From assembly GCA_963995505.1 (NCBI GenBank), contig OZ023186.1:17987570-18051569 (forward strand): DNA of 64,000 nucleotides. The letters are read 5' to 3'. The position numbers and the translations under genes are program-made. Origin of the DNA: Hypericum androsaemum. Taxonomy: Eukaryota > Streptophyta > Magnoliopsida > Malpighiales > Hypericaceae. The notes beneath the pieces are model-generated. The model was given only the letters and a program-made list of their open reading frames with translations, made no database searches and was not told where the DNA came from. Within the stretch, counting starts at the first letter, position 1; every line of letters begins with the position of its first letter. Of the stretch, positions 47,338-58,227 are shown in pieces.

Positions 47338-49407
47338 TATTTTTTTAAAAGTAAATGTTGTATTATTACCTCGGAAGTAATTACAGTAAGTAGGCCAATA
47401 CAAGTGTGCACAGGAAGCAAACAAGACCGGTGATTACATCCATAGCAGTGGTACTCCAAGGAAATTACAAAACCTAATACAGAGCTACTCCAATGAAAAA
47501 TCAAGCAGGCTACGCCAAGGCCCCGAGAGCCAAACCACATCCTGAAGATTAAGTTTGGAGGAGAGGCCCGACCAATAAGTCCATTCCAAGGTATGCCTAG
47601 CAATGCTCAGTAATAATTGACCGACAAAAATGGGCGCATTGTCAAAGACAACTTTGTTTCTCACCTTCCAAACACACCAACAAACTGCAGTGAAAGTAGT
47701 GTACCAAATTTGCTCAAGTATTCTGCCTTGAACCAAACCAAGCCAATGCTCAGGGAAGCGCAAGGTAGAGCTTCTTATACACCAACTCACTCCAACCAAC
47801 TTCGCCAATTGGTACCAAATCCCCGAAACCAGCAGACAACGAAGGAAGAGGTGATCAGAAGACTCAACCTCCAACCTGCAAATCGGGCAAAAAGAACCCG
47901 CAGCATCAAGCATGCCAATCCTTCGAAGATTGTCTCTCGTCTTGATCCTACCCTGTAGTGCCATCCAAAGAAAGCAACTCACCTTGAATGGAACAAGTTT
48001 TGGCTTCCCGTTTCTGAGAACAGTTGGTGCATCAAAAAAGAAACCTCCAAGCACTAAGTGATACAGCCCTCTAACCGAAAACCCACCACAGGGATCCGAC
48101 TTCCACACAAACACATCATCGCGGTCACAGAAGCCCAGATTCACAACCTGTAATAACCTCATAAGGTCCTGTAGAGAGTCTTCTTCTCAAGCACGTAGAC
48201 TTCTTCTCCAACCAAGATCCCAGCACCATGAATCTAAGCTCACATGACCAAGCTCACTAATTGCAGCCCCTTTGATGGTGGACATCATGTATAAACGAGG
48301 GAACAAAGGCGAGAGGGGAACATCCGAACACCAAACATCTTCCCATAACCTAATCAAGTTACCTCTGCCTAATTTCGTTCCAATATTGCGCCTAAAAACA
48401 ACAGCCGCAGCCGCATCAGAAGTTGTAACTTTCCAGATGTCAAACCAATGACCCAGAAGACGTGAGGAGTGCGGGACCCTAGAAAGCACACCAGTAGAGG
48501 AAGTGTCATTAGTGCTGTGAATACCGCGGATCACTTTAGCCCATAAGGCGTCGGGATTTGTCAGATAGCGCCAAATCCACTTCAAAAGAAGTGCCTCATT
48601 CTGAATATCGAGACGGACAAGACCCAAGCCGCCCTTGTCAACTGGAAGGCACACATTGGACCAAGACACAAATGAGAGACTTCGCTTGGTGGGGTCACCC
48701 AACCAAAGGAACTTTCGCATTCTGCCATCCAACAGCTTCATAACACCTGCTGAAACTTTAAACATAGACATAAAGAACACGAGTAAGCTAGAAAGAACTA
48801 CTTTGACAAGATTCGTACGGCCACCAATGGACAGGAAATTGCCTTGCCAAGATGACAGTCTCATATCGAACAGCTCCACCACCAGTTCCCAATGATACCT
48901 CTTTTTCATGGAGGCCCCGATAGGAACGCCGAGATACTTGAAAGGGAGCTTTTGGCTCCTACATTCCCAACAAGCAGTTGCGCTGGCCATCCACCTCTCG
49001 TCCACGTTCACGTTCACGCATACATCCTCCGCAAAAATCCCCCAACAAGCTTTATAGAAAGATAGGCAATAACCGTCAAGGCCCGGGGCCTTGTCTCCAT
49101 CACATTTCCACACCGCCTTCTTTATTTCATCATCACTCGGATCTTTGTCTAGTTCCAATCTCGGAGCCTTAGAAATCTTGTCAAACAAAGCATGATCCAG
49201 AGTGGGGCGGTCCCAAGCAACATCCGTATACAGATCCTTGAAGTAGTTAACTGCAGCTTGCTTGATAGTACTTGGATTGTCACAAACACCATTCTCCATG
49301 CAATACTACTGATATAATTGACTTTCTCCCTAAGACGAGTCAAGGCATAGAAATACTTAGTATTTCTGTCACTCATAGTACCCCAATGAACACGAGAACG
49401 TTGCCGC
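47338..49407 (-). mobile_element. 5'-truncated LINE (L1-type non-LTR retrotransposon)
   Basis: Minus-strand LINE with an A-rich tail at its 3' end (plus-strand T-run at about 47338-47347), truncated at its 5' end near 49407. This is the usual outcome of target-primed reverse transcription. It carries ORF2 sequence from just before the RT domain to the zf-RVT region, but the RT catalytic core has been removed by an internal deletion. No target duplication was resolved. Confidence 0.87.
47485..49376 (-). pseudogene. LINE ORF2: RT edges and zf-RVT domain, catalytic core deleted
   Basis: The 5' piece 49376-49149 shows SDRNTKYFYALTRLRE. After a frame change, 49299-48187 is a 370-residue open frame. 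It reads CDGDKAPGLDGYCLSFYKACW (start of RT), then a novel join near RWMASATACWECRSQ to LPFKYLGVPIG, RLSSWQGNFLSIGGR and FLWLGD (end of RT and connection). The block with the catalytic F-A-D-D motif between these landmarks is absent, yet the frame remains open across the join. After another stop, 48162-47485 holds the zf-RVT domain (FSVRGLYHLVL, FLWMALQGRIKTRDNL, CPICRLEVESSDHLFLRC). It cannot be catalytically active. Confidence 0.87.
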
Positions 49408-49600
49408 TATAATTTAACATTTTACTATTAATATAATTATTTATTTGTAAAAAATCTACAGTCTTATCGACTGTCCAATTGGTGAGATCGGCCGGACCAA
49501 AAACAGAAGAAATTTGGATCGTCTACCAGTCCATTTTAAAAAAAACATTTAACTTTTTTTTTTAGAAACATTGAACTTAGAGAGCTCCTCCCTTCAACTA
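49408..49600. other. AT-rich spacer between LINE and pararetrovirus
   Basis: Short AT-rich spacer with no recognised gene. An (AT)n run lies just beyond it, near 49650-49667. Confidence 0.4.
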
Positions 49601-49885
49601 TGAATAAGATGTACATCCGACTTATTTCATCTAGTTTGTTAATGTTCATATATATATATATATATAAGGTGCGGCGAAACAGGATTATATAAATAAACTT
49701 TATTAATACATAAACTTGATAAACATAAATAATAAACTTTAAAACTAATATAGGAGATGAACAATAACAAGGAGAGGAGAAAGAGGGGTTACAGTGTAAT
49801 CGAAGAACGGAGATAATCAAGGTTCTATCCTTCTACTGGCTTTCCGACTAAATTACACTCTGATTTACAATTGAAAGGCCTTCTG

Positions 49886-49893
49886 CTTATATA
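49886..49893 (-). promoter_or_regulatory. TATA box of the pararetroviral promoter
   Basis: TATATAAG on the minus strand, downstream of the 44-bp repeat array and followed by GCAGAAGGCC. The polyadenylation motif lies about 180 bp further on. This promoter-to-poly(A) spacing is typical of pararetroviral terminal redundancy. Confidence 0.65.
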
Positions 49894-49944
49894 GGCAAAG
49901 GATTGCTGGTAGAAGGAGTCCGTTGGTGCACTTTAGGTGCTTTT

Positions 49945-50140
49945 GGTGGCTGGGGGTCCACCGCTTGGCTTTGTTTGAGCGATGCTTTCGGTGGCTGGAA
50001 TCCACCATATGGCTTTGTCTGGGCGTTGCTTTCGATAGCTGGGGTCCACCATATGGCTTTGTCTGGGCGATACTTTTGGTGGCTGGGGTCCACCATATGG
50101 CTTTGTCTGGGCTTTGTTTTCGATGGCTGGGGTCTACCAT
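49945..50140 (-). repeat. Tandem 44-bp repeats, about 4.4 copies, in the pararetroviral promoter
   Basis: Unit starts at 49945, 49990, 50034, 50078 and 50122 (plus-strand coordinates) give periods of 45, 44, 44 and 44 bp. Each unit contains GGTGGCTGGGGTCCACC, which is nearly self-complementary at its ends, and CCATATGGCTTTGTCTGGGC. The array lies immediately upstream of the minus-strand TATA box, where enhancer repeats would be expected. Confidence 0.9.
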
Positions 50141-50207
50141 ATTTTATTCGATTGATTGTCGTTAATGCCATTACGGTTGATTGTCATTGTTGCCGTTGTG
50201 GTTGATT

Positions 50208-51512
50208 TTATGGAAGGCCAAGGAAGCCAGCACCATCATCTTCTAGAGAGATGAATGGTTCTTCTTCTTCTTTAGTTGCATATGGTGAGGAAGAAGAGGC
50301 GTTGGACTGGGCTTTGGCCATCTGGTGCATGATGGCGAAGTATTCTTGCTCAGTACTTGCCGAGGCCAACATGGATTGGATTTTAGCTTTTTGAGCAAGG
50401 AACTGCGTTTGGGAAGCTGATGAAGAGGCAATAGCTTGTGAGGAATTGGCAATCTTAAGCCAATTAAGGACAATAGTAGCAATTAATTTTTTGTCTGCTC
50501 TGAACGCGATAGTATTCTACCATTTGACTTTAAAACGGCGAACGAGCAGATTGACATTATTTTTATCATCATAGGATTGGAACTCATAGTTCCAGGCACA
50601 AACCCATGGCAAATAGAATTTTGCACAAAAAAGCAATAAGGGGCCAAATAGTTTTTCAATGGAAGAGGGTGAATATTTGGCTTTAAAAAGGTTATAACAC
50701 CCAAGAACATCCTCTATAAGGATGGTAAGAGAGCATCCATAATAGCTCCACCAGGTGAGGAACCAATAAGGGATATGGGTACAATCGAAAGACTGTCGGA
50801 AATAAAACAGCCAGGTGTGAGTGAACTTTGGGTTTTGGTTTAAGAAGGTATTAAACCAGGCTTGCTGATAATCCCAATAATAATAAAGGGTGCTATGGGT
50901 AGTGGTTGGGGTGAGAGGGAGGTATTTTGTTTGGTGCAAAGGTTGACCCCACTGAGACGGATGAATAATCTGTACTATTTGACAAGTGGAGTAGGCATGG
51001 GCTGCTTTATCTGTGGCGTTATAGAAATGTCTGACTTTGATAGAGTCAGTGTGTTCAAGGATAGAGGCATAATAGGTAAGCATTTTGTGGGAGTCAGCAG
51101 GAATCGTATGCTGACCAGGGGGAAAGATACGGGTGGCAGTGATGGTAAGGTCAGTTTGGTGATAATCTCTTTCAACGAAGAGAAGGGACTGTGTTTGAGA
51201 TTTATTGCAATAAATGGCTTTGGTTTGGTTACGGATGAAAGGTTGGGATGGGGGGGCAATAACATGGCTGGTTGATTGTTGAGAAACAGACGGGGGTGTC
51301 GTTAAGGCTTGAGAGTTTTGGGAAAGTCGTTGGAAAACTTCAATAACTTCGGTCGGATAGATCAGATTGTGTTGGTTTTCTTTCAACCAATTTTGGACCT
51401 TGCTGTAGGCATTGAATTTGTCTTCGTCTTCGTCTTCGGTGATATACGCCCAAGTGCGGGCAGGTATAATTGATTTGACTTTAGCTCCTCTGGATAAGGC
51501 TTTTGGGGGCAT
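50208..51512 (-). pseudogene. Pararetrovirus second ORF (unknown function), one in-frame stop
   Basis: Starts MPPKALSRGAKVKS at 51512, shortly after the end of the polyprotein remnant. It is open to an in-frame TAG at 50514-50516 and then continues in the same frame to a natural stop at 50208, giving about 434 codons. Features include an acidic ITEDEDEDKF stretch near residue 25, an aromatic-rich centre (YYYWDYQQAWFNTF, YWFLTWWSYYG) and a Ser/Gln-rich C-terminus ending in an acidic EEEEPF motif. I recognise the type as the downstream ORF of florendovirus-like insertions, but no function is established and I see no catalytic motif. Apart from the single stop it is unusually well preserved. Confidence 0.65.
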
Positions 51513-51519
51513 GGCTCAC

Positions 51520-53150
51520 CTATTGGTCAAAAACTCACGGGTGAGAAAGTCTGGGAGAGATGTAGGCAAGGAATGTGTGCAATCTATTTTTTGTTGCATT
51601 GAACAATTCGTGTATGCTCAGTAGTCCAAGGACTTGGATTTTTCTTTAATCTGTCATGAAGCAATTTTATAACGCAATGAATATTGGGGAAAATTTTAAA
51701 AATATAGTTGAGAGAACCCAAAAAGCGTTAAAGTTGTATTTTTTCTAAGAGTTCATCAGAAAATTTGGAAGCAAAAGTAATAGAACGTTCAATGGGGGTG
51801 ATAGTGTCCTGACTAATATAATGGCCAAGAAAGTGGATTTTTGTTTGAAATAAAATAATTTTAGATTGAGATAAGACCAAACTATTTTTCTTAACAATAT
51901 CAAAGAATGTGTTAAGATGTTTGAAATGTTGGTCAATAGATTTTGAAAAAAATTAGGACATCATCAATGTAAACAATGCAAAATGATGTAAAAGGATTGA
52001 AGATATAATTCATGATTTGTTGAAATTCGCTAGGGGCATTTTTTAAACCAAAAGGCATAACGTTCTACTCATACTGGCCGAAAGGAACAGTAAAAGCAGT
52101 TTTATAACGGTCTTTGGGGTGGATCTGGATCTGCCAGAAGTCAGATTTCATGTCGAATTTGGAGAATATGAAAGAATCATGCAGATAATTTAATAAATCT
52201 TTTTTGTTGGGGATCGGATAACGGATCCATTTTAAAACGTTGTTAAGGGATTTATAATTGATAACAAGACGTGGGACGCCTCGTTCAATTTTAGAGTTTT
52301 TGATGACATAAAAGGCAGCACAACTCCAGGGGGATTTGGATTTAGAGATCAAACTTTTTTCTCTAAATCGTGAATTTTATTTTTACATAAGTCAATCATT
52401 TCAGAGTTCATCTGAATAGGACAGGCTTTAGTAGAAATTTGTGGTTCAGAGAAGTGCGAGCCATAAGGAAGAGTGATAACATATTTTTTCCTAGTCCAAA
52501 AAGCATTAGGAAGATCAAAACAAAGCTCATTATGGAGCTTAGTTTTAAAATTATCGATTTGGTGCTGAATAGTAGAATCAAGCAATTGTTGAGAGATACG
52601 TTGAAAATAAATGGTATTTTTGGTGTCATGTAAATCATGCTCTTTGGAAGACATTAAAGAATGAAGTAGATTTAATTTGCGTGTGGTAGGTTTTTGTAAA
52701 AATAGAAAAATTAATTTTTTTGAAATCGGAGTCTTTATTTTAAAAGAGATACCTTCGTGATTAACTTTGTAAGGAGTAATAAGGTTAATAAACGGTGTTC
52801 CAATAATGACAGTATGATTCATATTAGAAACGAGCAAAAATATGGTTTTGATAAGTGTGTTGTTATTAGTGATAAAAGTATCAGTTTTTTGCGTGATAAG
52901 CATTCTGGAATTGTTAGCAGCAGAAAGTTTTTTTTAGTAGGGTCTAAAAATCGTTTGGGTACAAGACCATCTTTGATACAATTAAGGTCAGCACCAGTAT
53001 CAAATAAAGCAATGGTCTCAAGTTGAAAATCGTCAGAAAATTTTATAGTAATAATAACAAGGTATTTGCGTGAAGTGACGTGTTTAAGAACATGCAAAAA
53101 TTCATTTGGCTCAATGGTAGGATCATTGTCAGAATCACAGGCAATAGATT
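51520..53150 (-). pseudogene. Pararetrovirus protease and reverse transcriptase; RNase H missing
   Basis: The aspartic protease active site DTGADLNC lies near 53000 (frame 53097-52819), with a TIIG-like flap region in the next frame (52903-52349). RT begins in 52352-52065 (RLVINYKSLN, SKFDMKSDFWQI). The catalytic YIDDVLIF sits near 51970 beyond a stop, and the RT thumb/connection follows in another frame. After a KKNPSPWTTEHT motif (about 51630), where RNase H should start, the sequence passes within about 20 codons to a LPDFLTREFL end motif at about 51545. Most of RNase H has therefore been deleted. At least four frame changes or stops are present. Confidence 0.8.
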
Positions 53151-53190
53151 TGGTCGATAAGAGATTCTGGACGATCGCGTGTATTTCTTG

Positions 53191-54514
53191 TTATTGGCGG
53201 CGTAAGTCTTTAAGCTCAGTTTTGATAAGCTTAATTTCCGCTTGTAAAATAGGGATAGTTGGGAGGAAAGTCTTTTGACTCTGCTTTGTGTGAAGAATTT
53301 TGGTAAGAGTAGCCATAGAGGAGGAAGGTGAGTCATCAATGGAGTTGAGGAGTTTGGAAAGATAGGTTTTTCGTTTGGCGGGGTCTTCAACATCATTGGC
53401 CATGGCAAGTAAGAATTCCTGATCTTTAGTCAAGACATTGATCAATTTTTCAGAGACAAACTCTGAAGATGAGTGGATGAGTTCGTCGAGTTGTTCGAAT
53501 TCTTCAGTGATAGAGTCCGAATCGGAGTCAGAGTCGTTGATCATTAAAGCAGAGATCTGAGCAATAAGGTCAGGGGCAAGATTCAAGGCATGAAGTTTTT
53601 TTGTTGAGACGTCAATAGCGTTGAATGTGGCCCTTTTTTCCACATTTGTGACAGACGGTGTCTTTGAAGCGTTCGTCACCTTATTTGAAAGATGTTCGTT
53701 TAGGATAACTCTTGGAAGATCGTTTGTCGTGTCTGGGGTCAGATTTGTGTTTTGAAGAACGATAGAAACGTTGGGATTTTTGCTTATGGCGAGAAGTCTT
53801 TGAGGAGGAAGGGCAATGGCAATCTTTGGAGCTTTGAGGAGTTTTAGAAATATTAAATTGATTGCAGAAAGAACCAAGTTCTTACTTAGTCTGTCGTAAT
53901 TCCTTTTTGATATTCTTTTGGAGCCTTAGATCTTGGCAGATCTAAAGTCCCTGTTGTTGGGTAATACTGATGAGTTCTCCGTAAGTAAGGGCTGCATAGT
54001 TGATAGGGGAGCCGTGGGTGATTTTGAGAAACTGTCTAACCTTTTCGCCTAGCATAAAAGGTAGATCATCAATAAGCTTTTCCTTCCAAAAAGGCTGGTT
54101 GGAATCTCCGCGAAGCATAACTCGCATTAGGAAGGAGTTTTTGTAATGTTGGAAGTCGCTGAGTTTGTGACATTTGAGGTTGGAGAGGAGTTCAGCATTT
54201 TTGTCTTTGAGGTGAGATGGATCACCAATAAAATGAAGTGATATGGCAAAGATTAGGAAAGAGACGGCATCAGAAATGGGTTGGCCTTCGGGTGTTAGGA
54301 CCAAATCATTGGATTCATCATGCTGCAGGCTATTAAGGATTTCATATCTTTGGGTATCAGTGAGATAGAAATCCCACCAATCTTTGAGTTGGCCAGAAAA
54401 TCTGGAAATAAGGATTTTGGCAATAGATTTGTCAGAAATAGACGTTTGGGTTTTGTAGGCGTTAGCAGCCATTGCCATTTGTTGTAGGAGAGACAGAATG
54501 TTATATTCTGTCAT
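53191..54514 (-). pseudogene. Pararetrovirus capsid/gag region with frameshifted CCHC knuckle
   Basis: 54514-53942 is a gag-like helical domain (FSGQLKDWWDFYLTDTQR, FHYKNSFLMR-type block, GEKVRQFLK). 53877-53191 continues with an acidic tail (NDSDSDSDSITEEFEQ). The nucleic-acid-binding knuckle CHKCGKKGH is visible only in a different frame at about 53653-53612, and its last Cys is replaced by Tyr. The region is therefore damaged by at least two frame changes. A coiled-coil-like segment lies upstream at 55225-54560 in the same frame as the capsid start. Confidence 0.72.
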
Positions 54515-55360
54515 GGCATCAATATTCTATTCGTTAATAGAATTGGCATGGAATTTAGCCTAGTTAAGAATACTTGGCTTTTGTTCAAGAGCCATATCCG
54601 GGCCAGGGACAGGAGTTGAAGAAAAGGATCTTTGAGGCTTATGAATGTGGTTTAAAATTGGTCGAAGGGAAGAAGGTGATTGGGTTGACTCGGAATCAGT
54701 TTCTTTATCAAGAGTGTGAATAGCGTTGGATGATTGAGAGGGTGTATCTGCGGCTATAAGAGGGGAGGTAGGAGAGATCGTGATGCTGGAGATTTGGCGT
54801 CGGAGGATATCAGCAAAATCAAGATTTTTTTGGATCTGGCGGATACTCGATTGGGAAACTTTAAAAAGATTAAAAATAGGTTGTTGGATATTGGATACAG
54901 GAATTGATAAAGAGGGCGGAGATGACGAAGATGAAGGTAGATGACTTTCAATGCGCTCAAGTTGTTTTCCAATAGTACTTAGATGGGTGTTACAGAAGTT
55001 ATTCAGGGCAATGATACGTCGAAAATTCTGTAAGACGTCATCAGTAGCAGTTTTATAAGGTGCAGCTTCAATGGGGTTATTGGCGATATTCAGATTGATT
55101 TGTCTCAAGGGAGGATGGGGGGAGGATATGGTATCACCATTGGTGATTTCCCATTGACTTTGATGGCTTTTAGAATGAGTGATGAGATTGATCATTTTGG
55201 TAAAAGAATTATAAGAGTCAATCATCTCTTGGATACAAGTAGGTATGAGAAATTATTCGAACCAGTCAAAAAATAAGATCTGGGTTCGATATTCCTCAAG
55301 AAACTCATAATAAGAGGTTTGAGTCCGATCGCGTTCAGGTTTACAGAAGTTTCTAAAAAA

Positions 55361-56692
55361 CTATTTGACTTTGGCTTTGTTGTGGTGAGCATTGAAGTCA
55401 GATCTGAGGAAATCCTTATCAATATGGAAAGGAATTTCCAGAACATTGAGTTCATTATAAAATTGTTGGTTCTTAGTGATTTGAGAAGGCGTTGGGGAAG
55501 GAGGGGATTCCTCATTGACAAGGGCTTTATTTTGGGTATAAATAGGATGGAGAATTTGGGAACGATAGTTGACATGTTGTAAGGCTGGGTTTGGGAGATC
55601 TGAAGTTGAAAATCTGGGTTTATCTGGAAAGTGTATGACAGGTGGGAGATGAGGAGCTCCTAACTTTGATACTCTGCCGAGATTTTGGATTGATGAGGTC
55701 ATACTTTCGCTGCGAGAGAGGGAGGGATTCTCCGTGGATCTCGAGCTTGAAGGTCGATTGAAAGTGATACCAACAGTACTACCAAAATAGTGATTGATGC
55801 GTGAAACATCATTGCTAGGTTGAGTTTCAATAGGCTGGGTCTCAGAGTGATCCATGTCCTCTAAGATCCATTCCTCAGGAAGGGTAACATCCTTCCATTG
55901 AATAACTTTAGGTGTGACGGTGTTGGCGCGTGTGAAATCAGTTTGCAATAAAACGGTTTGACCTTTAGTGGATTGAAAACGATGTTTTGTAGCAAAAGCA
56001 GAAACCATGGCTTTATAATGGACTTTAAAACTTAAGAAAATATTCAAGCTTCCATGCATAAGAGAATTATTATAAGTTTTCAATTGGAGAGTTAGAGCAT
56101 GAAGAATGTTAGGATCTCGTAAAGATAAAGTGAGATTGGGATGGCAATCAAAAGATAAAGGGCCACCAGCAAGACTAGACTCGACGGAGCTCATGAGGGA
56201 GTCTTTAAAACGGAGATGTCTTGCATTCCGAAGGATGGCAAGGATAGATGCGTCAAGACCGGCAACCGTCAGGGGTATTATACCGACCTGGACTAGACCA
56301 ATATGAATGAAATTAAAACTTTTTTTGATATGACTTTGAAGAGAATTTTTGGACAATAGTTGGAAAGTTTCAATAGGTTTAGAAACAGACATAGAATGTT
56401 CTTCTTGTTTGATAACATAATCATGCTTTAAAAATGATATTTTGGAAATATGATAAATGTCATGCTTTAAAATCTTTGGTAGCTTCCAGTTATTAATGCA
56501 ACCTTTAAAATCTTCAATGATCAATTCGTTACTATTTATGCGGCTTTGTGTGTTATTGGGCTCACCATGTTCATGAGCAGATGAGATGCATGATGCATTA
56601 TTGCAAGAAAACGGATTCATAGATGACATAAGATGCAGATGCAGATGTAAAGAGAATATACCAGCACAAAGCCAATGGACTAACTGCCACAC
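55361..56692 (-). pseudogene. Pararetrovirus movement protein (30K superfamily), N-terminus of polyprotein
   Basis: A 443-codon open segment; the internal ATG at 56629 is the more likely start. Residues about 120-260 form a 30K-superfamily movement domain recognisable by FNFIHIGLVQVGIIPLTV, an ILRNARHLRFKDSL block, GGPLSFDCHPNLTLSL and INIFLSFKVHYKAM-like strands. Proteins of this family modify plasmodesmata for cell-to-cell spread. The frame then runs through a Ser/Pro-rich linker to a stop at about 55358. The continuing part (55225 onward) is in the same frame. This is the best preserved domain of the element. Confidence 0.78.
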
Positions 56693-56779
56693 TTCGGGAC
56701 TTACTGCCTGCTATCATGCATAGTCTAACCAAACTCTTAACAGATACAAATGTAACTTTAGCCAGCCATGAAGGCGGTT

Positions 56780-56858
56780 CTACAGTAAATGCAATACGCA
56801 GCTAAAATGCTACAGTAAAAATAACTTTGCTACAGTAACTCACTATTCCTATAAATAG
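56780..56858 (+). promoter_or_regulatory. Promoter-like block on the plus strand at the pararetrovirus 5' edge
   Basis: Three CTACAGTAA motifs (56780, 56810, 56830) precede TATAAATAG at 56850-56858. They point away from the minus-strand movement protein. This could be a rearranged promoter piece of a second viral copy, or a chance arrangement. No downstream gene is evident. Confidence 0.4.
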
Positions 56859-57219
56859 TAAGTTGATGAATCAATGAAGGCAAGAAAGATGCACAAACAT
56901 GAGTTCTACCTTGATAGATACTTTTGTTTGCGAAGCACCAAGGAGTTCTAACCCTGGAGAGCCCAAATGGAGGTACTTCTAAAAAGTTCTATCGAAGGTA
57001 CGTTCGAACGATATGAACAATAACAAGGATGTTCGTTTAGGATGTTGTTTTTTTTTCCTTGAGAGTGCCAGTAATTTGTTTCTCGGTAGTATAAATATTT
57101 ACCCAAAAAAATAAGTAGATTATTGTATATTGGTAAAAGAGATTTTATCATCGATCCAAATTATTTTAGAGTTAGATTAAAGGAAGTCTTATAATTGGTC
57201 TATCTGAGTAGGGTGGGTG

Positions 57220-57840
57220 GTTTATAACAATATTTTAAAAATTACAGTCTGACTGGTCGAACCACTACCCAAAATCAAATTTGGGTCGAGTTTTGCCTAA
57301 AACCCAGCCAGCAGTTCGACCGATCAAAATTTGGTCTGAGCGCCCAGTCAGGTACTTTCGGGTGACCCGATTCGCAAGGATTAGAAAAATTAATATTTAT
57401 TTTTTCTATTTTATCGAATTTAATTTAGAAACAAAACATCTATTTTCAAGCTCGGAGCGTGTACATCACTTTTTGATCATAACAAACTTATTTTTTTTAC
57501 AATTCTCGATAATATATTAACTATGTCAAACGAATTGGACTAATATGTCAAAAAAAATATGTATAATCATCTTTTTTTACTTTTATACTTGTTAAATAGA
57601 TGTTCGAAAATTTTGTTTGGATAAATTGTACAACAAAGTTGCTAAATATTTGAACTTATTTAATAATATATTATTTTTTATGCTAAATTAAATTTATTAA
57701 ACCATATTTTATAATATTAATACAAAAATATAAGTACCGGTCCGACCAGTGACTCGACCAGTCGGACCGGGTGAACCAAAAATTTTAAAGATTCCGGGTC
57801 ACCTTCTGAGTCGATTTTAAAAATATTTGTTTATAATTAC
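57220..57840. mobile_element. Possible MITE or hAT-like inverted-repeat element
   Basis: TTATAACAATATTTTAAAAAT near 57221-57241 is roughly inverted at 57811-57838 (TTTTAAAAATATTTGTTTATAA). Both ends continue inward with GACTGGTCGAACC/GGTCCGACCAG-type motifs seen in plant MITEs. No target duplication was identified and no protein is encoded. Confidence 0.45.
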
Positions 57841-58142
57841 TCTATCAGCGGAGTTAGCTTAATCTTTTGATAATATTAAATTGGTTCGGTGAGTTAATCT
57901 TTCGCATTTTTCGAAAGCTCCAAGTGGTTCGAGGTGCGGTTCAGGAGAATACAGTTACTAGAAAACCAGGAACGAAGAAGTTTCGTCTTCCGCCTCTCAA
58001 CACTTGCGAATAAAAAAAATATCAACAATATTTTCGAGAGAAAAAGTGATTTTATTGCCTTCATAAGGATAAGATTACACAAAAGAAACAACGAGAAGCA
58101 CACGCACACGCACACGATAATGTGCTAGCTCATTTCTAACAC

Positions 58143-58148
58143 TTTATT
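58143..58148 (-). terminator. Polyadenylation signal of the 58.2-kb 2S albumin gene
   Basis: AATAAA on the minus strand, 80-85 bases downstream of the stop codon at 58228. Confidence 0.6.
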
Positions 58149-58227
58149 AGGCTGCCAAACTACCAAGAGAGACCGTCGACCTAGCTACCACGTTATTCCC
58201 TGAGGATTACCCTTCTTCAGATTTCGA

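Larger units (their letters stand above)
49600..57160 (-). mobile_element. Endogenous pararetrovirus, florendovirus-like, degraded
   Basis: About 7.5 kb on the minus strand with the layout of a Caulimoviridae genome: movement protein, capsid/gag with CCHC knuckle, aspartic protease, reverse transcriptase, then a separate second ORF. No LTRs were found. Beyond the second ORF come 44-bp promoter repeats, a TATATAAG box and an A-rich polyadenylation region (AATAAAG at about 49706-49700), as in circular pararetroviral genomes. Size and two-ORF plan fit florendoviruses as I know them; petuvirus-like or another movement-protein-bearing element is an alternative. Frameshifts, stops and a lost RNase H make it non-infectious. 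Boundaries are approximate. Confidence 0.7.

Noticed and set aside
50080..50101. CCATATGG in the 44-bp repeats as a CArG box
   Set aside because: A CArG box needs six A/T bases between CC and GG. Here there are only four.
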